DNA of 64,000 nt from positions 372,001 through 436,000 of the forward strand of contig NC_031469.1 in assembly GCF_000006565.2 (NCBI RefSeq). Reading direction: 5' to 3'. The notes beneath the pieces were generated by a model. It did not search any database and was not told the DNA's origin. It saw only the letters and a list, made by a program, of their open reading frames with translations. The translations under genes and the position numbers were made by a program. Source of the stretch: Toxoplasma gondii ME49. Taxonomy: Eukaryota; Apicomplexa; Conoidasida; Eucoccidiorida; Sarcocystidae. The number at the start of each line of letters is the position of its first letter. Position 1 is the first letter of the stretch. Below are positions 1-12,556 of this stretch, one piece after another.

Positions 1-34
1 GTGTGTCTCGCTTTCGCTTGTTCTGTTTCCCCAG

Positions 35-410
35 ATTTTGGAGGCTCGCAGAGACAGCAGAGGCGGAGAATCTCAAGGCAGTAGTTGTCTTTAGTCACGC
101 GCACTTTCTAGATCTGTTGATGAAGGCTTTGTGTCCGGCTGACGAGGGAGAAGAAGGCTCGGCTGTCGCGTTCGCTTCTCCGCTGTGCAGTCGGGGAACT
201 CCGGCTGTCAAGTCGCCCCGCGTTGAGGCGACGAAGGTCCAGACCAACTTCCTCCTCCACAACACAGGCGTGACGTGTGTGCGCCTCGTGGTGTCTCTAC
301 ATGCTGCCCGCTCTGCAGAACAACCTGGTTCGTTTCTGAAGGCGCAGCGGCGTCTAGCGACGGCCTGCGCTTCTGCGAAGAAGTCTCGAACCGTCGTTGT
401 CGAGTGGTAG
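35..410 (+). CDS. C-terminal exon of a histidine phosphatase (phosphoglycerate-mutase-like) protein, partial
   Basis: This is the last exon of a gene that begins before the window. A pyrimidine-rich tract ending in CAG at 34 is the 3' splice site. The exon enters at the third codon position and gives 124 residues up to a TAG at 408-410. The stretch VVVFSHAHFLDLLMKAL matches the second catalytic histidine region of the histidine phosphatase superfamily, and FLLHNTGVTCVRL matches the strand near the C-terminus of PGAM-like domains. The first RHG motif and the rest of the fold must lie in upstream exons. Between the two matches is a short acidic and basic insertion, as is common in coccidian proteins. 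The substrate cannot be told from this fragment: family members act on sugar phosphates, phosphoproteins or other phosphoesters. Family assignment is fairly secure, specific function unknown. Confidence 0.68.
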
Positions 411-3400
411 GCGGCGCAGGAAGAGGACGAACGAGGGAAGGGGGGGACGGCTGCACAGACGAGAAGCCGGTGGACGGAAGGAAAGGACATGGAGAGACTG
501 TGCTCAGGAAGGAAGACGATTGCTCTGCGAGCGCTAAGCCTCGTTCTCTGGTCACGAGTGGAGAACGAAAATGACGACATTGAAAACGAAGTCGGATGTC
601 TTTTTCCGGAGTTTGTGTCTCTCGGTTCTGGCTTTCTGTGCAGGATGAATCGCCTGGACCACCTGGACAGTTTTTTGCCCCAGTGAGGACGCGAGTTTCG
701 TCCTCTTTTCTGCGTTGACTTGTTGCTTTTCTGGAAGTCGACAGGAAATCGTTGTCATATCTTCCCTCTCAAATGCCATTCCCGCGCGCGGGGAAATTTT
801 CGACTGCGCGCGGCTGGGGACGTTTGTGATGCCTAGGTTTCTCTTCGGCAACGCACAGAGGCTTCTCTCGACCGAAGGCAAATGTCGTCTGCTTGTATCG
901 ATTTGCTTTCCACGTGTATGCACTGGTATTTCCGCATGCATGTATATGTACGTATGCGTTCATGTATATGTAGCTTGAAGTAGGTCAAGACCGAGGCGCT
1001 TCTCCATTGTCGTATGTGTACACCTCTGAACGCTTCTGTATATACCCTCGAGAGCAGGCAAGCGTAGAGAGACAGTCCTCGGTGAACACAGTTTCCCTGC
1101 CTGCTCGCGTGCAGGTCAACGCATGCGCCTCTCTCTAAGTGAACGCTTCAAAAATAGAAGACCCTGGCGAAGAGACGTCGATGCATTTTTAACTCCACCC
1201 GTTTGCATCCACGCGCATGCCGTCTGCCTCGTGCTCGTCGCTCGGCCTGCGAGTCGACTTCGACATGCGAGCGAGTTTGAGAGCTGCTTTCTTGGCGCTG
1301 TTACCACCCCTCAAGAAGGCGCAAATTTGGGCGCAATGCAGCGGTGACTCTGTCGCTTGTTTTTCTGCCCTGTTTGCTTGTGCAAATGGCGAGGGTCGCT
1401 CCAGGCGCGCTGGCGTCGCAGGCCTTGCTTCTCACTCCGTCCCTGCATAGGGAGTTGTACAAAGGGACTTCGGTCCGTCTCGAGGACTGCACCCGCCGAC
1501 AGGTTGCTCTGCGTTTGCCACTTCGTTTCGAGGAGGTTGAAACATGTTTTTTGTCTCAAGTGTCGCGACGAGATGTTTCCTTCGGCTTTCTACCGCTTCC
1601 CGCAGCCGCTTCTCGTTTAAGTGGCCGTGCAAAACAGCAGTCCAGAACAGGGGGTTGGTTTCTGGCCGAGAAATGATCAGTTCTCGTACCCACCCATGCG
1701 ATGCCCCACTCGATGTCGTCATTGCTCTGGCCGCTGCATAGAAAAAGACGCAGGAAAGGCGCTCACGTTTCGACAGGATGGTTCCGGAGCAACAACGCAG
1801 CGTCGACGCCGTCGCCGCAACAACGCGTTGGTGTGGAAAGACACGGGTAATCCACAGATGTTGTGTAGATGTCCTCAGCAGTACAGCGGGGTCGTGGAAA
1901 TACCGAGTACGGCAAGGCACGTGGTACCTAGTCTCGCTCTGCCAGTCTCTTTCGTGGTCTTGTGTATAGGGGAGTCAACCTCTGTTTCCAAGAACTGACG
2001 CGGTATTTTACTTATTTTAGATGGACTCTGGAAAAAATCCGTTGCTCAGGTTCGCAGAAGCAAGCAGCAACGAAGAGACACACTTTCACGTTGGCAGCAG
2101 GCGTCTTGCTCTGCTTGAGCGGGATCGAAATGTCTGTCGTTCCGTTAGAACGTCAGGAAACGCTTCTGCGATCTGAACAGAATCCGCAGTGGGGTAAGCC
2201 ACTTCGGCGAAAAGACTTTTTTTTAACGGATTCCTTGGTCAAGAGAGCAGCAAGACCTCCTGACGGGGAAGAGCAACCCTAAGAAGTCGTGTTTGTTTCG
2301 TTAACGGTGAGAAGCGGCTGTCGAAGCAGCTCTACCTAGACGAAAAGTGTGGTTCTCCGAGAAAAGACGGGACATGAATTTGAAGACAGGAAAAACAAAC
2401 GTGTCCAGCCTGAACATCTCGTCTTTTTCGGGGACTGTGCACGGGCGAGAAAGACTCGAATAGCACAGACAACATCGAGGAAGAACCCCCGCAACACACA
2501 AATGCTACTCAACATGGTAGAAGCCGTCTATCTGGTGGTAACGCTTGGCATTTCACAGCGACGGAAACCTCGTGTTTCAACCTTGTTGCGATCAACCTTC
2601 CAATTTCTTAACCTCCTCGGGGGACAAAGTATCGAACAGATGACAACTGAAGTTCGTCCGTCCTTGGAAATCAACAGAGCTTCCACTGGCTGTATTCAAG
2701 AACCGTCGGCTAAAAAATCAAACGCGCGAGTTCCACGTTTCAACTTGGAAGAAGCTGTTTTGTGTTCGTTTACACGCGTCTGGTGGAAGGTTGGTGAGGG
2801 AAATCCTTAGTTCCCTTGCTGAAAACCCGGGACTTTCGAAGGAACTCCCTTGACCACCGCACAATGTGCTAGAAAATCCCTCTCATGTATGATATATAAT
2901 AGGGGTGTGAAGTTGACTACCGACAACGCTGGACACACGCAGTATGCGGACCAACTGAAGTGTTGTGTCTGTTCTACTCTTTTCCAAGAGTAATGGGATT
3001 TCCAAGAGTCAACAGCCACGAATAACTCCCAATAAAACCTGTGTTGCCGGCAAGCGATGTGTCCGTTAACAATCGGTTGGCCGAGTTCCCGGAAAGAAAA
3101 CGACGCTCGCTACGCAGTCTGATCGCACACACCGTTCTAACACACTCTTCGCTATACCCTGTTTCTTTCTGTAGAAGTGTCGAATGACATTTCTTTCCTG
3201 GTGATGGATTTCTGAACGAATAACAATGGCTTGCTCCACACTCTCCGTCCTCCCGCCTCTGGTGTGCGCAGCGTGGACCTCACGCAATCGTCCAAGATAC
3301 GTTAATCTCGAAAGGTTCAGTATAACGTCCCGTTGTACTGCAGCTGCATTGTTCCACGGGGACTTTTTCGAGGTCTTCTGATCTGTGTGACGTCTTCGCC

Positions 3401-5606
3401 GACCTCTGCTCTCGAAAAGCTGTCGACACCGGGGCGCCTTCCATGCTTTCGAATCAAGAACGGGGTGCTGGCAGGGTGTCGCAAACACCTGCTCGCTGAG
3501 CTGCCGGCGCTGCAATGACTCTCGCGGTTGACCAGATTGCCACTCTTTTACAGCAGAAAAAGGTTTTTCCCGTCTGTGTGTTCGCCAGAACTTCCAACAG
3601 AAAGGTAAGAGGTTTTGCATTCATATTGTCCGTGGACAACAGGCGCGGTTCACGGACTTCTCTGGATGGTGTGCCGTGGATGCGGAGTCTTCGGGGCTAG
3701 CTGCAATGGTGTGTGTAACCGCGTGTCTACCGAAACGCAAAAGACCGCTTGGTTTACTTTGTCTGGACGGAAGTCCCGCATTTCGCTTCTCTAAAAAGCG
3801 ATCGTCTTCAACGGTGAATATGCATTGGCTTTCTGGAACGAGCAGCTGGAGTACAGACGTCCCGTGGGTCTGTAGATGAATGATTCTCTTCCTGGCACCG
3901 TAATCATCGGTAACGGGATGCGCTGAGTTTTAGAGAGTTTCCATGGATTTTCGAAAGTCGTTTCATCTTGGTTTCGCGTTTTGGCGGAGAAAATCCGCTT
4001 CACGTACGGGCTGTGGTTAATCTGAGGGTACTGTGAGAGCCTCGCTCGCGTTCCGCGAGCCGCGGGCGAAGATCCGCAGTCTAGGAGAAACGCATCTCGC
4101 TTCAAAAGGAGGGAGGTGCTTTTCACGAAGGTCGCGTACACAAGAGCGAATGGCGTGGAAATTGAGCAGAGGGCCAGGATTGAGGTAGTGGCCAAGGTGC
4201 TCGCGACTGCCGCTCAGGAAAGTGCGAGGAACTGGTTTGAGTCACGGCGTTTCCCCGTTGCGAAATTGGTTTGTGCGAGAGGCGAAGTTGGGTTGGAAAC
4301 GTTTTGCGCGAATCGGGTGGAAAAGGCCTGCAACATGAAGTGGTTTAAAGCGAGCTTTCTGCCGAACGCGTCTGCGAACCTGTGGCCTCGAGAGGCCTCG
4401 CGGCTTCTGATTCCTGAAGCGTGCGGCGCCGGTTCTCCACAGTGGCTGCTCTTGCCGGACATCCTTTTTCGTTGTTTTTTGCAGCTGGCAGGTCGCCGCG
4501 ATTCCAGGTGCTCTCCCGCGCGTTGGACTCCCTAACCCAACTCACGTCTTGTGCACTCCCGCTTCTCCGTTCAGCGGTTCGTTTTTCTTCTGGAAGGTGA
4601 CCAGCGCCCAACGAACATTCTCCTGATATTTAGCCGTCTTGTGTGGCGCGTGTGGAGTTGTAGCCGAGGCATGTCAATCTCTTCCACTGCGTCCCAGCGT
4701 ATCCTCCGTGGTTCACTGGCTCTTAGGTCTCCGTACAGAATCCCCTCTCGCACCTTCCCCTCCTTACTAGCCGTTCGTGTTTCTCGCCTCCCAGTCTCGG
4801 TGCCGTTTCAGCGACCACCGCGTCCAGAGCCATCGGCCCGTTTTGTGTCTTCTTCGTTCCCTTGCTTCGTTGCACTCTTCAAATCGACTAAGCAGAGACA
4901 CGATCGTACCTAGGTTACTGAGCATGAGTCCAGCACTAGGAAGTAGCAGATGGCGTTCGTTCCCAGGAAGACGACTGCCGAATCACGAAGATAGATCGGT
5001 CGATTCTCCTTCCGTTTCTAGTGTGCGTTGCGTCACTGCTTTTTCGTCTTCGTCTCTCTTCTCCCTCGCCTCGCCCGCTCGGGCATCCCCCACAATTCCC
5101 CGTCTGTGTCTGTTTCCCATTTCATGCGCTGTCCAAGTACTTTCGCCCCATCCTGCCCTCCGCTTTTGTTCGTCGGTCGTTTTTTCCGTGAGCATCTCAG
5201 TGAGGCTTCCACCAAGGGCACTGAGATCCGTTTGAGCACAGTGCGCGGAAGAGCCAGCTGCAGCACTGCGTCCACGCTTGCCCCTGGGGAATGCCGCTCC
5301 GATTGGCTTCTATGCGTGATTGAACCGCGTCGCATCCACTCGTGTCGAGGAGAGTTTCGGGAACCCCCCCCCAGGTGTTCGAGACAGACTCCTCGATGGC
5401 TTTTTCTAACCACAGATCGAAACGCATGCTTGCGTGGAGTGGGGGCGGGGAACAACTCTGTCGTCGAGCTTCACGTTTTGGGGTGTGCGTTCGTCGAGTA
5501 ACTCAGCAGGTGCCTGGCCGAGAAGAACTTTTTTTCCTGAATCTGCCGTACAGACACACCTCAGGAAGAAATCCTTGTCCGTGCTGCTCTGTGTCAGGTT
5601 GCCCCC
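411..5606. other. Intergenic region with no supported gene
   Basis: Five kilobases between the histidine-phosphatase stop and the T1/BTB gene start. Open frames up to about 180 codons exist on both strands, but they overlap one another, resemble no family and lack consistent splice signals. The last kilobase before 5607 is pyrimidine-rich and probably holds the promoter and 5' UTR of the T1/BTB gene. A TTTCAG-like acceptor (CTGTGTCAG at 5589-5597) lies ten bases before that ATG and suggests a non-coding 5' exon. One possible exon at 3515-3604 is listed separately. Confidence 0.5.
3515..3604 (+). CDS. Possible first exon of an unidentified gene
   Basis: An ATG at 3515 opens 30 codons (MTLAVDQIATLLQQKKVFPV and ten more) that run straight into AAG|GTAAGAG, a strong coccidian 5' splice site. 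The composition is protein-like: an amphipathic helix, then a hydrophobic strand. I could not find a matching downstream exon. It could belong to a small gene in the 3.5-5 kb region, to the 5' end of the T1/BTB gene, or be chance. No family was recognised. Confidence 0.25.
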
Positions 5607-8600
5607 ATGTTTAACCCAAACGCGACGATGGACTGGATCCGCGGAGGCCCCGCAGCGGGGGTGGTTTTCCAAGTTCACCAAAGCAAGTTTGTGATTCCCG
5701 CAGAGGTCATGAATCGGTCCGATGTCCAGGGGTCCGGTCTCGCGTTGGTTGCGAAAAACGAAGGATTCAAGGACATTCCCCCTAAACTCCCGCGAGCCGA
5801 GGACGGCTCGATCCTCCTCTCGCGACCTCTCGAGAGTTTCGAACTCCTCGTCGACCACTTACTGGGTACGCTCAGTTGCCGAGCTCCATCTGACCAGTGA
5901 AACGCGGACGCCTATGCCAGCCAGTAAAAGAACTCGCTGGATGCGTTCGTGCTGCACACTGTGACGGACGGTTTCGAGGACCTGCTCCCAGACATATAAG
6001 AACCACAGTACATGCGGTCACACATTCCTGGGTGCGGCCGACACTCTCCGAACGCGTTCCACGAATTGCGTTCTCGCTGACGTGGACGAGCAGGTGGCTC
6101 TCGGGACTCGACGTTATCGCGAACTGTCTCGTTTCTTTTGCAGAGTTGGAACCCCTCAAGAACATTCCGCTGAAGGACTTCGCCAGCAAGTACATCGCCC
6201 TCAAAAGCGAAGTGGCGTACTGGCAGTTGCCGCTGGACGACTTACCGTTCAACGACCGCATCTACTTCGAAACGGCCTGGACAGGTGACCAACGGCCGAA
6301 AAGGCGGGCGAAACTCGAAGGGGGAAACATCGAAGAAAGATAGGAATCAGCGAACGAAGAAACTCGAGAGCCGACGGGGAAACGCGGAAGCACGTGACAT
6401 GTGGAAGTCGCGCGGCAGAGGGATGTGTCTCCTTGCAAAAGCAAGGAGCGAAGAAACGCAGCAACGAAACAGAAGGGGCTTGTGTCTCTGTGGAAATGGC
6501 TAGACAAAGGATGCTTCCTGGGTGGGAAGGTGGCGATTCGAGTGAGGTGTATAGACACCCCGCGACTCTGGAGTCGTCGCCGCTCTCCAGCGCTGGAGGT
6601 CCCGAAGCGTCTTCGAAGAAGAATGAGGCAAGACCGTACACCTGCGTTCACACGAATCGAAGGGCAACGAAGCTGAGACAGAGATGAAGAAGCAAAGGGA
6701 GAAACTGACGCAACAAAAAGGCGAGGTGCAAAGTCTGACAAGAACCGATCGGCTGTCACTAAGAACAGCTGCGTGAACAGACAAACGAAGCACACCGAGA
6801 CGGAATGGAAGAAGCAACGCGACATCGAAAGCTTCTTTTTCCGTCGCACCCATACACGTCCTTTGCGTCCTTTGCCAAGTTGTCATGCAAAGATCTGCCA
6901 GACGGTTTCTTCCGACGAGGTTGTTCGTTCTTCTCCCTCCTCTGTCTGTATCTCTGTCCCAGCCGTGTCGCTCTTAGCTTCCTTCTTCACTCCCGCGCTG
7001 TCTGCTCAGGGATCCTTCGGATCTGTCCTGCGCTGCTCCTCTTTTTTCGCAGATGAGAACTGTTTGTTTCCTCTGACGGATGAGGACGCTGCGGCTCTCG
7101 ACAGGCAGACAGCCGCAGAGGCTCCGAGCGGCAGGCGGGTGGCTTTGAGTAGTCTTACAACTCAGCCAGCCGAAATCAGCAAGGCGTTCCTCGATGTCGA
7201 AAAGAACCCAGAAGAAGCAAAGGACTGGTCCTTCTTCGCTGTGGAAGCAGAAGAAGCGAGAACGTCTGGCAGTTCGGAGGCCTCGCCCGACAGGCTCGTT
7301 TTCGCAGTCGGTGAGGCGCGAACGACGCAGAAAGCGTATCGCTTTCCAAGATTGAAAAGTCCCAATTTCACAAAAAAACTCACTGTCCGCACGGACGCTG
7401 AGGAGAAAACGAGATTCATCTTCCTTCTAAAATAAATCGCTTCTTACCCAGACGCAGAGGCGAGCGGGGAACGAGTGGCTTTTCGCCGTGAAGAAGGGGA
7501 GGGGAGAGAAAGAGACTGCCTTAATTCCTGAAAGCTTCTCTGAGGCTCTGATGGCGTTCAAGGTCGTGAACATCAAATCTGTGACCGGTGGAAGATCGTC
7601 TTGTCCTTGATACATGCGCCGAATGCTCCTTCCATCTTTCGCCGACTGTTGTTACCGGAGAGAATCAGAGTTTCATGTTCTCAACACGAATGTGACTGTC
7701 GATCTCCTACGACGACCTGTTTCTTCGGGTGTACATACACCTGAGTCGTTAAGTCTCGCCGTGCATGCAGATATCCACAAGCAACTCCGTTTCGGTTCGT
7801 GCAAGTGTTTGGGGTGCTTTCCTACTTCGCGCGACTTCTGCGGTTTCTCGATTTGTTTCAGATTTCGCTTCTTCATCTTCTCTCTTTTCTCCCCCCCCCA
7901 CCAATGACAACCTGCATTCCTGAAAGCTGCAGCCTCTCGCGTTCTCGTACGGGCTGTGCATACACCCAACGCAGCGAGAAACAGAAATGCAGAAAGGCGT
8001 ATATACGTATAGACATGTATGCGAGCGTCTTTTTATACGAAAATGTAGACATTTTTGGGCTGAATCTCACGTTGTCTCGTTTTGTCTGTTTCTTTGTTAG
8101 GTCCGAAGAAGTTCTTCTGCAAGGTTCCGTTTGTCTCCGACCTGTGTGTGCACTATGGAGGGTTGCCTCAGCGGGAGGCGGATTTCTCTTCGTTCGCGAT
8201 CCTCGTTTCTCCTGCAGAAACGACTGTCGTTTGGAATCGAGGCTGTTTTATCCACATTCGAGTGAGAGAAGAAGCAAGCGGTCCTCTCTCTGCGCAGATC
8301 AACGTCATACAGGAAACACCCAGTTGGCTGTGCGTCCACCCTTACTTGGACTACGTCCTCTCAGGTACAAAGAGCTCAGAAAGTCAAGAATGTTGTCTCT
8401 GATTCCCACACAAATGTCCACTCAGTTCCTTCACGTCTACATGTATATGCATGAATACACGGAAGCGTACATACAAATACAAATGTACATACATACATAC
8501 AAATACAAATGTACATACATGCATACATACAAACACATGTTTACACATGTATATGCATTTATATACAACCGTATGTATTTACAATAACATGCGTACAAAT

Positions 8601-11211
8601 ATATATATATATATATACATATATATGAATTAAGGGTATGTGATGAAGAGTGGTAAGGAGTACGGGGAAAGCCGCGTTGTTGTGTGCTGCGGAGAAGTGA
8701 GAGACGATTCATTCTCTGTTCAGTTAGAGTATCAGCAAGCTGTTTTTTTGGATGTTGCATGGTGGAACAGCCTCTTTTGAGTGTTTGTGCATTTTCGATC
8801 ACACGCCACGGGGAGTGCATAACTGGAGTTACATTTGTAAAAGCTCCCGCCTGATTGTTTGGTTGAGTTTTACGTCTCGTATCTGCTTCTCAAAGGCAGA
8901 GTCGGGAGACGCGAACTGAGAATTCGGGGGTGGTCGTCGTTTTTGTGTACACGATCCACGTTCTGCTGTTGTCGCATCACTAAGATGGTAATTACTGTAA
9001 AGGTAGGCCAGTTTGAAGGCCTTGAGTTGCTGTGGAAAGGGAACTCGAGTAACTGCGCATATTTAAGACAGGATTGATTGTAGAAGTAGTGCGTCACACC
9101 GTGTGTGAGTAGTGCACAGACGATGAGGCCGCGTTTCCACTTTTGTCTCCTGGACCCTCTGGAGAGTCGAAGGGCGCCGATCTTCAGCGAAAGATCCTGG
9201 AAGGACTGTAGATAAAGGAGGTAGTTTCAGAAGCCGCCTCTCCGCAGGTCGCAGCGAGCTTGTTTTGACTTTTTCCTCGTTCCTGATTCGTGTTGTTTCG
9301 GAATCCATCTGAGTCTCCGTTTTTCCTCGCTTCGCTGGACTTTCGCAGACGTAAAGGTTTCTCTCTTTCCTGACGCATCTTCCCGTTGTTTCAGTGTCGT
9401 TTTCTCAGACGCGTTTCCTAGGCGTTAACGGAGATCGACACTCGTCTATGTCGTTTTTCTTTTCTCGTTCGCGGTCTTCTCCATTTCCTGCTTGCGCTGC
9501 CTTGCTTTCGTTTCAGGCGTGAAAGGCCCCGTTCCACACGTTTTCTGTTTCAACATGCCTGAAGCCTCTGCAGTTCGCTTTTTTCCCTGGGGCTGTCTCG
9601 TGGTGAACAAGCAAGTGACCCTCGAGAGCCGCAAGAAAGCCGATTTCCGTAAGGAGAAGACAGAAAACTGTCGTCATAGAAAACGATTCCTCACACAAAC
9701 GCATTCGAATGATGCAGGGAAAGACGAGGTAAAACAGTCGTAAAACACAGCTGAAAACCGACGAGACACACAGAGGAGAGATTGGAAGAAACAGGTTTCC
9801 GTATTGCCTCCCTTTTATTCCCCGACGAAGGTCCCCGAGCATGCAACGCAGAGGAGAAAGAAAGAAGACAAGTCCTTGTCCGTGTCTTGTTTTCCAGGGA
9901 TACCATCTTTAAGAGAAAAAGAAGACAGGCATCCACATTCTCAGAGTCTCTTCTGTCTTCAACGTCTCCATTCTCTCTGCTCGAATGGGGGCGCTGAAGC
10001 GTCAGCTGTTTTCTCTTCGCTGGTCTAGTTCTCTTCCTTTTTGTTTCTCGTCTCCTTTCCGTCTCTGCACTTCTATCCTTCTTTCGCTCGCTCGTCGCTT
10101 CCTCTCTCTCTCGTTCTCTCTGTTCTTCGTTCTCTACCCTGCTTTCCATCTGTTGCTGTGTATTTCCAGTGCTGCACAATCTTTTTTCTTCCGCCGCTTT
10201 CGAGTTTCGTGTCTATTTTCTCGCAGACGTGAACGCTGTTCTGTTTTTCGAACAAGCCTCCAGAGTTCTTCTCTGTTTTCTCTCCTCAGACACTTCTTCC
10301 CCTCGTTTTTCCTTTTCCTCAAACCTTTTTTCGCTTTTTCAGAGAACTCTTCTGCGATCGTAGCTCGCGCTCCGACGAGAGACGAGGGGGGCGCGAATGA
10401 GCACTTCAAACGCCTCTTCACTTTCCTGCAGCCCGATGCGCCAAAACGCGGCCACGAAGATTTGCCCGAATATAAGCCGGCGAAGCCCGTACTGGTGGCC
10501 TGTGTGTTGCGCAGCAAGCTGAAGATGATCAAGCCGATCGAGAGAATCCATTTCATCAACATGGACATGGGCGAGGTGAGACTTGACAACGAAGAAGGCG
10601 GGAGAAAGAAAACGAAGAAATTTGAGAGTTTGGAGAGAAAAGCTGAGACAACAGATAGGGGGAACAAACGTGAGGAAGTTCCTCGTATTTTTAACGCACC
10701 TTGAGGAGACCTTTGGAAAGCCACCGGACTGTTCCGGAAGAAAAGAAGAAAGAAGAAAGAAAGTCTCTTGTGTAACTGCAGTCGCGTGCCTTCAAAACCA
10801 AACTTGTCTTCATATGTCCATACATGTCTTTGTATAAATAAATATATGAACACTGTGCATTGATGTAAGTATATCCGTGTGTGCGTGAGTAATTACTTCA
10901 TCATGTGTGGACGTGTGAACTGCTCTTTTTCTCCACGTTTGTGTTTACTGGAGATGTGCAGAGTACTGGGTGTTGTGTAGATGTTTCGGAGTGGCTTTCT
11001 CGGGGGTTTGCAGGAAAGTTCCGTGACGCTTCGTCACGGAGAGCACTTCGACGTTCTGGACGTCCGCAACGCAGCAGGCACCGACTTCGAGGTGGTTGTT
11101 TCTCTTAATGGCGGCATCCTCTCCAGAAAGGTCCGTCTCAAAACCAAACCAAGTTAATCGAAAAAAAAAACTTTCTTCTCCACTTAAAGCGTAATGCATG
11201 CATTTATGTTG

Positions 11212-11243
<32 letters not shown>

Positions 11244-12556
11244 ATATGTCTATATGAATGTGTGTATTTGTATTGATTTGTATATTTATATAAATTGACA
11301 GACAGATAGATAGATAAGGGTGTGTGTGTGTGTGCTTCTGGTGGGTATAAACACGTTCTTGTAGTACTGTATGTTAATAGGAACGTGTACTTGCATGCAC
11401 ACAGAATCCGACTAGGAGGTTTTGAATAAATTCTCTAGAAGAGGGAATGGGAGACAAAGAAAGGTCGAGCGTGTGGATCATCTTTGTTCTGCGGCCACGA
11501 CACTCTCCACGAGGCTCGGGTGTCTCTCGAAGTCGCTGACCCGAAAAGGGATTTGTGTCTTTAAAGGAATCCGACAGTTCTCGTTTACAGTCACCACTTC
11601 CCAGTGACTGTGCACGGGCGTTTGGTTTGTCATCGCCTCAAAGAGAATTTTATCGCCCGATATATATATATATATATATCTGTATGTATGTATATATATA
11701 TATATATATATATCTGTATACGTATGCATATTGATTGTTGGTGTGGATCACTCGGTGGCAGGTGTCGGTACACTCAAAACGGCAGGACAGTCTGTCCGTG
11801 CGCTTCGAGCCCCAGTCTTTCCTTTCTGATGCGCACTCTTTGGCGCATGCACGCATAGGTTTTTATTTATAGACACTTTTGAGGAGGAAGAGGGCCAGGG
11901 TATTGGCAGAGAGATTCTTGAGCAGAAACGAGCTAAAGCCGATGCAGTGCGGAGATGCACTTTCGTGTGTTCAGCGAGACGACTTCATGGAAGTTCGTCA
12001 CGGAGAGCCTGTGGCCGCGATTGGCGTCAACGGAAAAGGTCGTTTGGTCCCGCAAAATAATTTGTTCGTTCCCAATGGAGCTCCTGTTGGAGAAATGTTT
12101 CGCAGTTTGACTCTCGTCGCAGAATACATCATCAGCGAAAGTAAGGCGAGTCCGGGGATCTTGAAACGACTGTTGCTTTCAGTCGTGTTTCCGACATTCC
12201 CAGGTGTGTCGAAACAGTTGAAGCATCTTCAGGTCCTTTCTTGATCAAAGCTCTCTGGCGTTCTCTTGGAACCCCCTTTTCCCCAAGTTTCTCTCTGTGT
12301 CAGTATGGCAGCGGGAGCACCACTTTCGTATTTGTTGTCACTGTGGTTGAGAAGCTCATAGATCCGGACATGCAGTCCGCCGAAATCTCGGCAACCGGCA
12401 TATATTGCATAAGATTGGCTTTGTGTGCATTCTAAATATGTGTCGCTATTTTCGCTTTCGCTTTCAGAAACTTACTACACTTTCACTCTCGGCCAAAAAC
12501 TGTTTGAGTTCCATCGGTCTCTCTACCGGGGTCGCCAAGGCAAAGAGGCAGCGTGA
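5607..12556 (+). CDS. T1/BTB (KCTD-like) domain protein, 10 exons, 560 aa
   Basis: Exons: 5607-5865, 6144-6284, 7053-7310, 8101-8364, 9517-9648, 10343-10575, 11014-11130, 11975-12140, 12304-12327, 12468-12556. All joins keep frame, and the first five introns are all phase 1. Residues 13-125 resemble the potassium-channel tetramerisation (T1/BTB) fold: GVVFQVHQSKFVIPAEVM, then DGSILLSRPLESFELLVDHLL joined across intron 1 to ELEPLKNIPL, as in the KCTD pattern 'dR.p..F..iL.yLr ... L..EA.ff.i..L'. KCTD proteins usually form pentamers and often serve as cullin-3 adaptors; whether this one does is inference. Residues 126-560 match nothing I know; they read as globular, with little low complexity except exon 3. 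The weakest point is the donor after 11130 (AAG|GTCCGT): reading through it stops at 11157 and gives a 476-residue form. Exon 9 is only 24 bases. Confidence 0.72.
8436..8630. repeat. CATA/TA microsatellite in intron 4 of the T1/BTB gene
   Basis: A run of ACATACAAATACAAATGT units, duplicated once, passes into CATACATACA and then a pure (TA)n tract at about 8598-8620. It lies wholly within the intron 8365-9516. Confidence 0.85.
11212..11240. repeat. (TA)n microsatellite in intron 7 of the T1/BTB gene
   Basis: An uninterrupted TA dinucleotide tract of about 28 bases, followed by degenerate TATG/TATT sequence and a GATA/GTGT run to about 11336. It lies between exons ending at 11130 and starting at 11975. 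Confidence 0.9.
11661..11713. repeat. Second (TA)n microsatellite in the same intron
   Basis: Two TA tracts (11661-11679 and 11691-11713) separated by CTGTATGTATG, inside the 844-base intron 11131-11974. Confidence 0.88.

Noticed and set aside
3066..3620. 184-codon minus frame
   Set aside because: Unrecognisable composition and no supporting splice sites; overlaps a better candidate exon on the other strand.
11030..12008. Shared 15-mer TTCGTCACGGAGAGC at 11030 and 11994
   Set aside because: One shared 15-mer is expected by chance in a window this size; the two RHGE-containing protein segments show no further similarity.
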